From: Strongyloides papillosus | Taxonomy: Eukaryota > Nematoda > Chromadorea > Rhabditida > Strongyloididae | Length of the DNA stretch: 64,000 bases | Assembly: GCA_005656395.1 (NCBI GenBank) | Contig: SRSI01000038.1 | Location: 1 to 64,000, forward strand | Reading direction: 5' to 3' | In this document: positions 19,235-30,891 of the stretch, in pieces | How positions within the stretch are numbered: the first letter of the stretch is position 1 | How the letters are laid out: every line of letters starts with the position of its first letter | The notes under the pieces: model-generated | Told to the model about the DNA's origin: nothing | The model's input: the letters and a program-made list of their open reading frames with translations, nothing else | Databases searched by the model: none | Translations under genes and position numbers: made by a program

Positions 19235-19698
19235 TGTATAAAGTATAAATTCTTAAAAGTGAAAAAGTTGCGTAATATATATAGTAAAATATACTCCACA
19301 ACAAGAAATAATTTACATTTTCTTGATGTTAGCTGTTTAAATTTAGAGTTATCAGTTAAAACTTTGAGTTCTAAATATTTTACGATCATAAATTCACTTT
19401 TTAATGCAGCTTTTGTTGATAGTTTTTCTATAAAATGATGTGTTGCTGATTTAAGATTTAGGTAAGTGAAAAATCATAACCATTTATTTTCAGTTTTTTG
19501 TATTAGTTCTTCGAAATTGTAAAAAATTATAGCACATAATCTAACTGATTTTGATTATTTTTTTTCCAATAATTTTACAAAAACTACTGCCATCTAATTG
19601 ATCTTGTAGTGAAATAATGACGGTAATAATTTCTTCTTTTCCAATATTGTTCGTATCGTTGAGTTTTCATAATAATATTTTCCTGGAGTTTATCACAA
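19235..19698 (-). pseudogene. Possible decayed gene fragment
   Basis: After an acceptor-like TTGATTTTCAG the minus strand reads about 50 residues with one stop, including GKEEIITVIISLQDQLDG. A second open stretch at 19235-19440 includes EKLSTKAALKSEFMIVKYLE. Both look more coding-like than the flanks. No family is recognised, and chance is possible. Confidence 0.3.
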
Positions 19699-20620
19699 CT
19701 GAAAATCAACAACATTTACTACTAAAATTTGGTTTTTACTAAAAAACGAGCTTTGATTTATTATGGTAATTTTTTTTCTGTGGAACTAAAATGTTAATCA
19801 ACTAGCATTTTATAATTTTTAAACTTTAAAGTATTTTTATGTTTCTTTTTACTTGACTACCAAATTTTGCTGTTTTCATTTTATTTGTACCATATATATA
19901 AGTGAACAGCGATGCTAATCATAATACTTTTGTATATATTGTTTATTAATTATTTTTTACTTTATATAGAGACCCCAAAAATAAATTTGTAGTTATTTTT
20001 AATTATATAACTAACATTTTTAACTACACATTACCAACAAAACACAATACAAATTAGTATATAGATGAAAGAAAAATAATAGATAATTATTTACTAACTA
20101 ACTTAAGATTATCATTTTATTTAAGTATTTCAAGCATTTTCTATTTATTTGTAGTTTTTTTTGAATATATTTCAAATAACTATTAAATTACACATTTCAT
20201 ATATCAACGAAGTTATAAATCTAACATAGTATTGAAAATTATTAGCTCAATTAACTATAATCAACTAAAACTAAATACATTCTTTTAAGTTTAAAAATAT
20301 TTTTACAAATAGAAGTTATACATTTTATTTTGAAAGTATTACTTCTTTAGCTCATAAAATTTAAAAAGTTAATATTTAAAACAAAGCAATATTAACATAG
20401 CAGCAAAAAGATATATCTATTGACTATAATTTCAAAAAATTTATAAAGTTATAAAAACATATTTTTAAATCATTTATTTCCAAAAATTGGTCAAATTTAA
20501 CAAAAGTAACTGATAAAACAAAATTAATTTTATTTGTTATATTTATTATAGATATGATAAAGTAACAAACCTAATTTTAACTTTTGTATTAAAAAATACA
20601 CTCAAGCGTTGATAATTTAA

Positions 20621-20752
<132 letters not shown>

Positions 20753-21363
20753 TAGTTTATATAAATTTTTAACAAATTTCATATAAAAATTGTAAAAAGC
20801 ATTTATTATGACTTTTTCAAATTTTCTCCTATCGATAAGCATTTTAGCTTACATTACATTATCTTGCAATAAATTTTCAAACTTACAACAACTCATAATT
20901 CTAAGAAAATTTTAATATGTATATTCCGTATTTATTGCAGATTTTTTAATTTTACTTTTTGCGACATCTGCTAAGAAATTTTTCTTAAAAAATTAAATTA
21001 AATACTACATATTTATATAAAAAAGTATAATTTTATTAATAATATTAACTATTGTTTTATGAATCAATATTTGATTAAAAAATTATGACTAAAACTTCAT
21101 TTTAATTAAAAATAAGATTTCAATAAAAAATATACGTATATTTACTAATAAATTTAATTTACAGTTCCAAAAGACAAGCAACTTTTGGAGAGATGATTAA
21201 TTATATAAACACATTTATTTTTTAATTATTGACAAAATAGCACTATTCTCAGTAAATATATTCTCAGCAATATTTAAAAAATCTATATCTAGTATCAAAA
21301 ATATAACTGCTTGCCTACAATTTGAAATTAACACATATTATATTAAGATAGTAACTTTAGTTA

Positions 21364-21613
21364 TGTAATCCAGATGGATCCTGGGGAACCCCTAAAGGAG
21401 TCCCAAATATAATAAATTACACTTGAGGTTTTATTCAAACTTTTATTTAAGATAATTGTATAATATAAAATAATATGTGTTGTCTGTTACAACATACACA
21501 AAAAGTGAAGATAATGATATATTTAAAAGTATGTTCTTTATATATTGTGCCTCCTACTTATGTCCCCCTCTTTCTCTGGTATTCCTTTGACTCATACTTC
21601 TCTGGGGTTTACA
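21364..21613 (-). mobile_element. Solo LTR (TG...CA, 4-bp TSD GTTA)
   Basis: 250 bp, starting TGTAAACCCC and ending GGATTACA on the minus strand, flanked by GTTA at 21360-21363 and 21614-21617. It contains TATATAAAG (21536-21544), AATAAA signals near 21430 and 21442, and a bulged GC-rich hairpin near its 3' end. The layout and the GGATTACA end match the solo LTR at 2532-2799. Confidence 0.75.
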
Positions 21614-22410
21614 GTTAATTCAAAATGTGTCTCTTAAAAAAGTTCTTTGTTAAAGTAACCATGCTTTAAACTCGTTAGTAAAATTTCCGGAATATTTTAC
21701 ATAAGTATTTTTTCGAATAAGTTATTTTATACAGAAGCTAAAAAATTTAAGTACAATAAAAGTATTTAAATTATTAGTAGATAAATAGCAAGTATATTAT
21801 AATTTATATTTTTTCACTGAAGTTTTTAAAAAGATTAAGTATTTCTATAAAGCAGCGCGAAAAATAGTTTTATTTGATTGTCATTAATGAATCAATTATA
21901 AAAATAGATCCAGTGGTAAATAAATTCAATGGATTTATTATAAATTTGTTTATAGCTAATATTTTACTACTCAATTTTATAAATAAGGAATTCTATGTAA
22001 TTATCTATAGATTTAATTTACGTTATTTTATTGACTGTTATTAATTTTCAACATTTAAACATGATACCAAAAAATTTTGCTCTAGAGTAGTAATAATTTG
22101 AAATTGTTTCTTTTCAGGAGACGAAAATTTTAATCAACCATTTGAAAAAGTAGTATTGCACATTAATAAAAGATCGCATTTAATTGTTTTTGTAGAGTGA
22201 GTATAATAGCATTTTTTAATACATTAATATTTTTTAATATTATGAGAGTTTAACAAACAAATTTGTTTAATTATACTATCTTAAAGTTTATTTATACTGT
22301 TTTTTCAATTAAATTAAATCTATTTAAGCTTATAAAGGCATCTTTAAGTTTTTTAAATAAATTAATATACTTTTGGTTAGTATTTCTTGTTGTTTTACCA
22401 AAATAGAAGT

Positions 22411-22483
22411 TGCCACATGCTGGGATTGAACCAGCGACCTTCGGTTTACAAGACCGACGCTACTACCACTGAGCCAATGTGGC
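22411..22483 (-). tRNA. tRNA-Thr(TGT)
   Basis: 73 nt. Acceptor GCCACAT/ATGTGGC with no mismatch, discriminator A, and anticodon TGT in a TCGGT/ACCGA stem. Confidence 0.97.
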
Positions 22484-23428
22484 TGTGGGTGGCGAGTCTT
22501 CTCTTCAATATTTAACAACAAACAGCAAAACATTCTTCCAACCAAAAAAAACCCGAACATTTTCAAAAAATTTGTCTTTTTTATCTTAATAGACAATTTC
22601 AAATATATTAATTAATTTTTGTACCTTGGAAAATAGTGATAATATTTAAAAAAATACTATTTAATTTAGATTCTTGTTGGAATTTAATCTTATGAAAAAT
22701 AATCGTTACAGGTGTAGTAAATAATTAACTGAATTAATAATTAGAGTTTATTTAAAAGGTGATGGATAATTATATTTGTTCTTTATTAAAATCACCTTAT
22801 TGTCTATTTTACTAATAATATAAATGAATAATGCCATAATTGTAGGAATTTGATAAGAAGACGGTATCGATATTAAAAACTTGATAATTAAATAAATAAG
22901 TATTAACTAACTATAAGTGCCTTTTTTTATTATTCAACGTTATGGTAATTTTAATAATTGTACGTTAAAAAACAGAAAAAACTTATTGTGTTGGTCTATC
23001 AATCAAATTAAAAATGAGTTATGTAAACTTTTTTACGACACTTTATAAATAGCTTAAATCAAAAGAGATTGCTCATTAAATAAAATATTTATTTATATTT
23101 AAGTTATATAAAAATTTACAGCATTTTTATATTCCCAAAAATTAATAATTAATCGCTATTTTTTAGTTAGTAATATACGTATTTTTAGAACATTGTCAAA
23201 ATATATTTTAAAAAAAAACTCTTTTGAAAATTCACAAAATGATGATTTGATTGTACTATAAGTGTCGTTTACAATACATTGTTGTTATTTATTTTATACT
23301 TTCCTTTTTTTAATATAAGTAAAAATTATTTTTTCAAAATAATGTTTTGTTGCTTGTTTTAGAAAATTGTTGAAACAGTGTTTTGCTTTCTAAAAATAAA
23401 ATGTCGAAGAAACAGCCTACTACTTCAC

Positions 23429-23509
23429 GGCGAAGTGGCCGAGTGGTTAAGGCGTTGGTTTTAGGCACCAATATCTTCGGATGCGTGGGTTCGAATCCCA
23501 TCTTCGTCA
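23429..23509 (+). tRNA. tRNA-Leu(TAG)
   Basis: 81-nt class II tRNA. Acceptor GGCGAAG/CTTCGTC, anticodon TAG in a TTGGT/ACCAA stem, long variable arm with TCTTCGGAT, and discriminator A. It shares most of its body with tRNA-Leu(AAG). Confidence 0.97.
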
Positions 23510-25295
23510 TATTTTTCTATATTAATTCTTTGTTAGAAGTGGTAAAAATAATATAATGAATATAATTTATTGGCTAAAAGATAGCAAAATCTAGTATTTC
23601 TATGGAATTACGATCCATTTTTCTAAGTAACATTGATTATTATTATTGCTAGAATATAAATAAAGAAATCCTATTTCTGATTCTTCATTAGTAAACTTTT
23701 TTACAGCAAGACACTTTTGTTATTTTTTTATATAATTCTAAAATTAGTTTTCAATACAATTAAATTCAGAAATTTCCTTACTTTCATACAAATTTTAATA
23801 TAGAATTTTCTTTATAAAATTTATAAAAATTAGCAATTGTACAAAATATGAAAAATTGTAATTGATAATTTACTATAAGTTTGTTTACGTAAATCACTAA
23901 AGGGACTTTAGATTGTTTCATTAGTATATTATTTTACTAGAAATATCTTAATAAGTTTTTTTTAAATTATATTTACCACAAGAAAGTTAGTTTCTATAAA
24001 ATGACGTTAACCAATAATGTTTTATTGCCGATGACATTGAAGAGAAATGTATGAAAACTCATTTAAATTATAGTATCTCTGTTACTACATGGAAAAATGT
24101 AACAGAAAATAAGCTGTTTAAAATCATTTATAATTATGATACAACCATTGTTAGATTATCGACAAAAGTTATAAATGAATTTTACTAATAAATATATTTT
24201 TTTTCAGATTACAAATAATTTAATAAAAACTGGGGTAAAAAGACATTTTAAAGTTTCTAGACGCACTGGTATTGATAATATTGATGTTATATCTGCAACC
24301 AAAAATGGTGGTTTAGTAATAAATACACTTTTTGAAAATAGTCATCTGCAACTATATTAACTTTTACTCTTATACTTTCACTAGATCGAAATATTTCTTA
24401 AGTTGATGCTTTAATGAAAAAAGAAAATGGGTAAGAAAAAATTTATTGTTAAAGAGATTAGAATTAAAAATCTTGCAATTATAGGACTTTGAAGAATAAA
24501 AAAGTAGTTGCATCAGGTATGAAAGCATTTAATATGAGAATAATTTGATATGATCCTTTTTTTTAAAGAAGCTGCAAGGCAAAAAGAAATTGAATTATTA
24601 ACTTTATATGAAATCTATCCATTTGCCGATTACATTACAGTTTATCATTTGTTAACCATAGAAACAGAACATTCATTGAATGCAAAAAAAATCTAAGTAT
24701 AAAAAAAAGTGAAAATAATCTATGTTATATTCACAAAACTACTTTTAAATTATTTATCATAGTTAAATGCATATCATATTGTTAATAAATCTTTTATCGC
24801 ATTAATTTAATTTAAGTTATTATGAGAAGCAACATATTTCCATATTTTTTAAAATTTTATGTAAAACATGTAAGATATATATACCTTTATAGCCTTTAAA
24901 ACTACATGTATAAAATATTTTTAATAATATCACTATTGAAGTATAACAACAAAATGATATATTTTAATATAATTTCAGGCTTCTGTTTTTGTAAATTCGT
25001 TGTTTAGTACAATTTTAAATAATTATATTGATTACATTAGAAATTTATTTTAAATTTTATGCGTAAACCCCTAGTATAGTTTATCAATTTATTAAAATAT
25101 TCCTTTACAAGCACAATTACAACACAACGATATATAACTAAATAACTCAATTTAATTAACTTCAATCAACTTCAATCACTTAAATTACAATTACCCACCT
25201 AAACAATACATTATGAATTACTTAAATTATACTTACAATTCCTTTAGTGGGAATTTCTTAACTCATACAAACACAATACAATTAAATATTAAACC
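23510..25295. other. AT-rich DNA around the PHGDH pseudogene
   Basis: Apart from the pseudogene at 24015-24697 I see no gene. The stretch before element 2 has repeated TCAATCACTT-like words at about 25160-25190. Confidence 0.4.
24015..24697 (+). pseudogene. D-3-phosphoglycerate dehydrogenase pseudogene
   Basis: Conceptual translation follows the PHGDH/SerA fold in order: an N-terminal strand and helix (IADDIEEKC), NYDTTIVRLSTK (compare the family's Y-D-x-L-I-V-R-S-A-T-K), TGIDNIDVISATKNGG (family T-G-V-D-N-V-D-x-x-A-A-T), NISxVDALMKKENG, the NAD-binding loop read as GLxRI, MKAFNMRIIxYDP, and PFADYITVYH. A 40-nt intron at 24168-24207 (GTTATA...TTTTCAG) interrupts the frame at a natural point, so this is an unprocessed pseudogene. 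Several stops, including one in the nucleotide-binding loop, and frame changes show it is dead. The living enzyme makes the first committed step of serine synthesis. A live copy is expected elsewhere in the genome. Confidence 0.82.
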
Positions 25296-25300
25296 TTATC

Positions 25301-25480
25301 AGTAAAGAACAATCTCATGACGAATGTTTGATCAGGAATGGTTCACTGATCAAGAAAGAACAATTATGAATATTATGTCATTTACACGTTAAATTAATTT
25401 TTTATATGTCTTTTTAATAATAATTTTATGTCTATTTAATTGTTCTTTTATAGTTTGGAACCAATAAATTAAAATTTACT
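25301..25480 (+). repeat. 5' LTR of element 2
   Basis: 180 bp with AGTAAA...TTTACT inverted ends. It precedes a 256-bp leader before the ATG. Confidence 0.93.
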
Positions 25481-25736
25481 TTTGTATAGTAAAATAAACT
25501 TGCTGATTGCTTATCAGTGGAACTAAATTGCTTGTTATTGTTGATCAAGAATTTAGGTATTTGGAATTTTTAACTGTCTGGATCTTAAGGAGCGTACTTT
25601 ACTGGAAGTACTAATAAGTCAAGAAGTTAAAGAAGTTGTCTTGTAAGAAGGAAGTTCTTATCGGTTTATTTGGATTTACATTAGGACGTGGACTATACGT
25701 GGACTTGTAAAGATCTTGGTGTTTGGTGTATCTTAG

Positions 25737-28700
25737 ATGAGTGATAGTGAAGAAATTTCATCGCGTGACGGTTTTAGCGAAGAATTTTCATTACGTGAAG
25801 ACTACAGTGAAGGAATTGCTTTGTGGGATTTGTCAACTGAAGCTAGAGAACTCAAGAGAGAGAAGCAGAAATTGTTGAGAAAGGAAAGAGCTAAGAAAAG
25901 ACTGGCTAGATTTGATTCAATTTTATTTGATAAAAGAAAGGAGATTCTAGAAGCTTCAGGTGAATCATCCAATTCAATTGAGAAGGTAGTAGAGAAGGTG
26001 AATCAATTAACTATCACTTCTACTGAGACCCAAATTGCGATTAAGAACATGGTTGACTATTTTCGGAACATAGAAATCTATAAGGACACGAAGGTTAGTA
26101 TTGACAAATGGCTCCGTCGATTTGAAGCAGCGGTCAAGTTAAGTAAGATCATCGATGAGGATGAGAAGAAGACCACGCTTTCACTTTTTCTGGGAGATGA
26201 AGTTGCCGATTTTGTCGAGAAAATTGAGAATGAATCATTTGCCGAAATTTGTAGAAAATTAAGAGAACGGTTTGATAGTCATGAATCTGCAAGATCTGCT
26301 GAAGCAAAGTTGTGTACGTTCAAGCTAGACTTAAGAGATCATGGAAATGTTGAAACCAAACTCTTGGAATTGATAAAACTGGTAAAAGATTCTATGCCTA
26401 TGAGTGATGAAAAGAAAATTGACTTTGAACAACAACGTGAAGTACGAAGAAGTATCTTGAGCAATGACTGGTTGTATGATAGAAGTACCATTAAGGATTA
26501 CGATAAGGCTATTCACTTGATTAGAGATGTAGCTATTTGGAACATTCAATATCAGGAAAGAAGAGAATTCAGAGAAAATGGTAGAAACAAAAATAGATCA
26601 AATCGTCCATCTTGGAAAGGAGAAATTTCTGATAATCGTGTAGTGAACGTTGATTCTAAGAAGCGTAATCCAGCTGTCAAACTTGTCTGTTATCATTGTA
26701 AGGAAGAAGGTCACAAGAAAACAACTTGCCCTAAATTGAACAATAGATCTACTTCAAGTAATAGTATTACAGTTAGTGCAAATGGTATTGGTGCTGTTAA
26801 TGAGAAAAGAAAAATTAAGTTTCATGAACCTACTCCAGCTGAATGGGAAGAAATTAATTCGGCTTATTCTGCTGTATCTGATTTGATTTACACTGAAGTT
26901 AATCTACGTGGTTCTGATAATGAAGTTCATACAATTTTAGGAATGATTGATAGTGGAAGTCAAGCTACTATTGTAAGGGATGAAATTGTTAAACAGTTGA
27001 AGTTAGATTCTTTGGTTCGTCGCTCTAATTTTAAGATAAAGGGTTTCTTTTCTAATGAACAGGTTATTGTCAAAGGTGAAATTACTTTGGAACTTTCGAT
27101 TGGTAATGAAAAGGCAATTATGACAAATGCTGTTATTATTGATGATGCTTGTATGGATACAAATTTAGATATTATTTTAGGAGTTACTTTAAAAGATTAT
27201 GTCAAAGATATCGTTAACTGTGCTATACTTAAGGGAGAAGTTGATGGTAATAATAAAGTAAAATTAGTTAAATGTTGTAAGGTTATGGTTCAACAGCAAA
27301 TGAATAAGTTAGAAATGGATTTTATTAATGAAGCTGTCATATGTGATATAGAGAAGAAAATGCCTGATGTTAGAAGCTTATTTTCTAAAAATGCCTATGA
27401 TATTGGTTTATGTAATTTGACTCCAAATGAAGAAGATTTTAGAATTTATGAAGAAAAATTATTTGATGTTAATACCAAGGCTTATAAGACTCCAAGACAT
27501 CTTGTTAATGTAGGATTTATTCTTTTAGATGAACTTGTTAAATCAAATATAGCTTGTGAAGATATAACTCCAACGTTTGTTAGTAATGTTTTGCTTGTAC
27601 AAAAATGTGAAATACCAGATGACTTGATGAATGATCGTGAAACTATTTTGAAGTCTTTTAGAATTGTAATTGATCTTAGAGATTTGAATAAGATTACAAT
27701 TCCGATTCCATTTTGCAGTGAATCAGTTGAAGATATTATTTACAAAACTTATGATTCTCGTGAAACCACACCAAAGATATTTAGTAGTATTGATCTATCA
27801 CAAAGTTTTTATCAATTTCCAATTCCAGAATGTAAGCAAAAGTTATTCGGGTTAAGATTTATGGGTAGAGTTTTAACGTTATTGAGATTACCACAAGGTT
27901 ACAAGAACAGTCCAGCACTTCTAACTGATGTTTTGAGAAGGGCTTTTTTAAATTTTGATATCCCAGGAAGTTCTTTAAATTGGTATATAGATGATTCATT
28001 GTTAAGTTCTGTAACGTATGAAAATCATATTGATGCATTGATTGTTTTGTTTAAGACATTGAAAAGTTTGAATCTTAAGGTTAATATTAGAAAATCCACT
28101 TTAGCTAGAGAGACAGTAAAAATGTTAGGTCATGAACTTCATGGAAGAAATAATTCTGTTACACCAAGTGTTGAGGCTAAGAAGATTATTTCATCATGGA
28201 AAGTTCCATCTGACTGTCGCAATGTGAAAAAGTTTTTAGGAATTTTGGGTTATTATTTGAAGTACTTACCAAATCAAGTATGTGTATTGAAACCATTGAG
28301 AGAGATTGTAAGAATTTCTAAATTGGAGGAAAAGAAGGGTAATAAATCATATTTTAAATTTGATGATGAATGTATGAAATCGTTTGAACAAGTTAAACAG
28401 GATTTTGCTAAAGCTGTATTGTTTCATGAAATTAAAGATGCTGCATTAGAAATTTATTCTGATTCTAGTTTAAATCATGTAGGAGGAGTGGTATTTCAAG
28501 TTGTCAATAATAATAAACTTCCTATTATGTATTGTAGTGGACGTATTGATGGTTACAAAATTCATCGTTCAAGTTTCTATTGTGAATTGAAAGCTATTAT
28601 TTGGATGAGTAGGAAACTTAAAACACGTTTGTTAGGTCTCCATAAAATTAGACCAAAATGGTACGTTGATAATATGCCGTTAGTTGGTGCATTGACTAAA

Positions 28701-30140
28701 GGACGTCAAGATGTAACTTTAAGTGCTCAAGAAAATTCATGGTTAGTAGAACTTAGTTTATATAATATTGAATTTATACATATCAAAGGTTGTGAAAATT
28801 GGTTGGCAGATTTGTTGAGTCGTCCAACAAATATTTTGGAAGAATCTGTTGTTGAAGATTGTTTATTGGAGGATACGTTTAATCCAGATGATAAAATGGG
28901 AGAAACTCCATCTAGTGAATCTTGTACTGTTTTGAATAATGCTGTTATTACAAGAAGTTCTTTAAAGAAGCAAAATGTTATGAGTAATGATAAAAATGTT
29001 GCACAATCACCACCAGTTACTGTTGTAGTAAAGCGAGGAAGAGGTAGACCTCGGAAGTTTCCTGTAGTCGTGGAGGAGATTCTTGAGGAGGAGGAACCTG
29101 ATCAAGATAAGTTGGCTTTTACTGAGGTGGGAGAGAATAGTAGTTTAGAAAATTATGAACTTGAAACAACTGGAAATGAAGAGAAAGATATAGATTTAAA
29201 AGAAAGAAAAGGTATCTGGAGAAAACAAAATGATATATTTGTACCAGAGAAATCTAGAGAAGAATTTACGAGTATAGTAAACCGGTTACATGATATTGCA
29301 CACTTTGCATATCCAAAAATGAGAACGAGATTGATGAACATTGCTTACCATCCTGATGAAAATAAAATTATCAAAGATATTACTAAGAGCTGTTTACACT
29401 GTCAATTGAGAAATACAAACCATAAAAGATCATTTGTCCAACGTACAGAAGCTGAAAATCCGCTTGATGAGGTAGCATTTGATGTTTGTGGGCCTTTAAA
29501 AGATGAAAAGAAGAAAGTTTTATTATTAGTTGGAATGGATTTGTTTAGTCGTTTCTTGTATGCTGAGAAAATTAGAGAAACTTCAACGTCATGTTTGTGG
29601 GATGCTATTGACAATTGTTTTAGATATAGCAAGTATCCGAAAGCTCTCCGTCTTGATAATGCAAAATATTGGACTAGTAAAGAATCTAAAATGTTAGCAA
29701 AAGCTAGAGGTGAAAATGGTATCAAATTGAATTTCAAAAGTGCTTACCATTCAACTGGTATGGCAAATGTAGAGAGAATAATAAGATGGGTTGAAGAAGC
29801 TTATAGTAAGAAAAGAATGGATGCTCCAAATATGAAATGTGCTGAAATTATCAAACAAATAACTAAGGAGTATAATCTTACACCACATTCAGCTACAAAA
29901 TGTTCTCCTATGGATTGTCACTTTGGGATTTTATATACTAGAGAAGTACCAAACAAACCAAAGCTGAAGAACAAGTTAAAAGTTAAAGAAGGAGAAGAAG
30001 TTTTAGTTAAGAAGGTCGGACCAGTTAGTAAACTTGGACCAAAATACGCTTTAATGAAGGTGAACAAGTCAAATGATCACCAAGCTCTTATCAATAAAAC
30101 TTGGAGAAGTTTAACGGACATTAAGAAGATTTCACATTAA
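25737..30140 (+). CDS. Gag-Pol polyprotein of element 2
   Basis: 1467 residues. Order: charged Gag with a coiled-coil-like start ([19 protein letters not shown]); zinc knuckle C318-C321-H326-C331; protease with IDSG at D405; reverse transcriptase with LPQG and YIDD (750-753); RNase H with an intact D-E-D-D set (SDSS at D909, [17 protein letters not shown]); an AT-hook [10 protein letters not shown] at 1099-1108; integrase with an H-H-C-C finger and D1249, D1307, E1346. All catalytic residues are present and the frame is unbroken. Gag and Pol share one frame with no shift site. The AT-hook is unusual in this position and may bind AT-rich minor groove. Confidence 0.94.
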   Translation: MSDSEEISSRDGFSEEFSLREDYSEGIALWDLSTEARELKREKQKLLRKERAKKRLARFDSILFDKRKEILEASGESSNSIEKVVEKVNQLTITSTETQIAIKNMVDYFRNIEIYKDTKVSIDKWLRRFEAAVKLSKIIDEDEKKTTLSLFLGDEVADFVEKIENESFAEICRKLRERFDSHESARSAEAKLCTFKLDLRDHGNVETKLLELIKLVKDSMPMSDEKKIDFEQQREVRRSILSNDWLYDRSTIKDYDKAIHLIRDVAIWNIQYQERREFRENGRNKNRSNRPSWKGEISDNRVVNVDSKKRNPAVKLVCYHCKEEGHKKTTCPKLNNRSTSSNSITVSANGIGAVNEKRKIKFHEPTPAEWEEINSAYSAVSDLIYTEVNLRGSDNEVHTILGMIDSGSQATIVRDEIVKQLKLDSLVRRSNFKIKGFFSNEQVIVKGEITLELSIGNEKAIMTNAVIIDDACMDTNLDIILGVTLKDYVKDIVNCAILKGEVDGNNKVKLVKCCKVMVQQQMNKLEMDFINEAVICDIEKKMPDVRSLFSKNAYDIGLCNLTPNEEDFRIYEEKLFDVNTKAYKTPRHLVNVGFILLDELVKSNIACEDITPTFVSNVLLVQKCEIPDDLMNDRETILKSFRIVIDLRDLNKITIPIPFCSESVEDIIYKTYDSRETTPKIFSSIDLSQSFYQFPIPECKQKLFGLRFMGRVLTLLRLPQGYKNSPALLTDVLRRAFLNFDIPGSSLNWYIDDSLLSSVTYENHIDALIVLFKTLKSLNLKVNIRKSTLARETVKMLGHELHGRNNSVTPSVEAKKIISSWKVPSDCRNVKKFLGILGYYLKYLPNQVCVLKPLREIVRISKLEEKKGNKSYFKFDDECMKSFEQVKQDFAKAVLFHEIKDAALEIYSDSSLNHVGGVVFQVVNNNKLPIMYCSGRIDGYKIHRSSFYCELKAIIWMSRKLKTRLLGLHKIRPKWYVDNMPLVGALTKGRQDVTLSAQENSWLVELSLYNIEFIHIKGCENWLADLLSRPTNILEESVVEDCLLEDTFNPDDKMGETPSSESCTVLNNAVITRSSLKKQNVMSNDKNVAQSPPVTVVVKRGRGRPRKFPVVVEEILEEEEPDQDKLAFTEVGENSSLENYELETTGNEEKDIDLKERKGIWRKQNDIFVPEKSREEFTSIVNRLHDIAHFAYPKMRTRLMNIAYHPDENKIIKDITKSCLHCQLRNTNHKRSFVQRTEAENPLDEVAFDVCGPLKDEKKKVLLLVGMDLFSRFLYAEKIRETSTSCLWDAIDNCFRYSKYPKALRLDNAKYWTSKESKMLAKARGENGIKLNFKSAYHSTGMANVERIIRWVEEAYSKKRMDAPNMKCAEIIKQITKEYNLTPHSATKCSPMDCHFGILYTREVPNKPKLKNKLKVKEGEEVLVKKVGPVSKLGPKYALMKVNKSNDHQALINKTWRSLTDIKKISH

Positions 30141-30205
30141 TTTTAAATAGGAATAATAGATTTAAATTATTTTACCTAAATTTGGCTTATATTTATCCGG
30201 GGATG

Positions 30206-30385
30206 AGTAAAGAACAATCTCATGACGAATGTTTGATCAGGAATGGTTCACTGATCAAGAAAGAACAATTATGAATATTTTGTCATTTACACGTTAAATT
30301 AATTTTTTATATGTCTTTTTAATAATAATTTTATGTCTATTTAATTGTTCTTTTATAGTTTGGAACCAATAAATTAAAATTTACT
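30206..30385 (+). repeat. 3' LTR of element 2
   Basis: 180 bp, one difference from the 5' copy. TTATC follows. Confidence 0.93.
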
Positions 30386-30748
30386 TTATCTAACCCTAGA
30401 ATTATATAATAATTAATTATTACTTAAATTATCCTTAATAGTGTAAAATAAATTATATTTACCATAACATTTTTTGGAATTTTTAAAGGAATGTCTCTTT
30501 GTTTTGACATCTTGATTGTTTGGAAATCTGTTTTTATAATTTAAATATCTAATATTATTACTCATTTTTGTAATTAATATTTTTGCAAGAGATATCTATT
30601 ACTATAAAACTAAAATTATATATAAAAAATGAATTTACAGTGAATCATTTAATTTGATATAAAGTTTTTCAATTTTTCAAAAAAGATCGTGCTTGTAATT
30701 AAAGGAATTATAAAGTGACAATTTTTAAATTGTCAAATTTATATTTAG

Positions 30749-30845
30749 AGTGAGAATAAAATGAATAATCGCTATATGTTAATTATTAGCAATTATTAGA
30801 TTATTTATATTGTACCCAGTATATAATGTTATCTTTAATAAAATT
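30749..30845 (+). repeat. 5' LTR of element 3
   Basis: About 97 bp, very short for an LTR. The start AGTGAG recalls the AGTAA starts of elements 2 and 5. Confidence 0.8.
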
Positions 30846-30891
30846 GTATTATTAAATTTTTGTTTATTGTGTTTTTGAATATAAAAATTTA

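Larger units (their letters stand above)
25301..30385 (+). mobile_element. LTR retrotransposon, element 2 (Ty3/gypsy-type, AT-hook)
   Basis: 5085 bp with 180-bp LTRs that start AGTAAAG and end TTTACT, flanked by TTATC (25296-25300 and 30386-30390). The LTRs differ at one position that I see (ATTATGTC versus ATTTTGTC). The single frame of 1467 codons is open. GGGGATG just before the 3' LTR is the likely end of the polypurine tract. I found no tRNA-complementary primer site directly after the 5' LTR. Confidence 0.95.
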
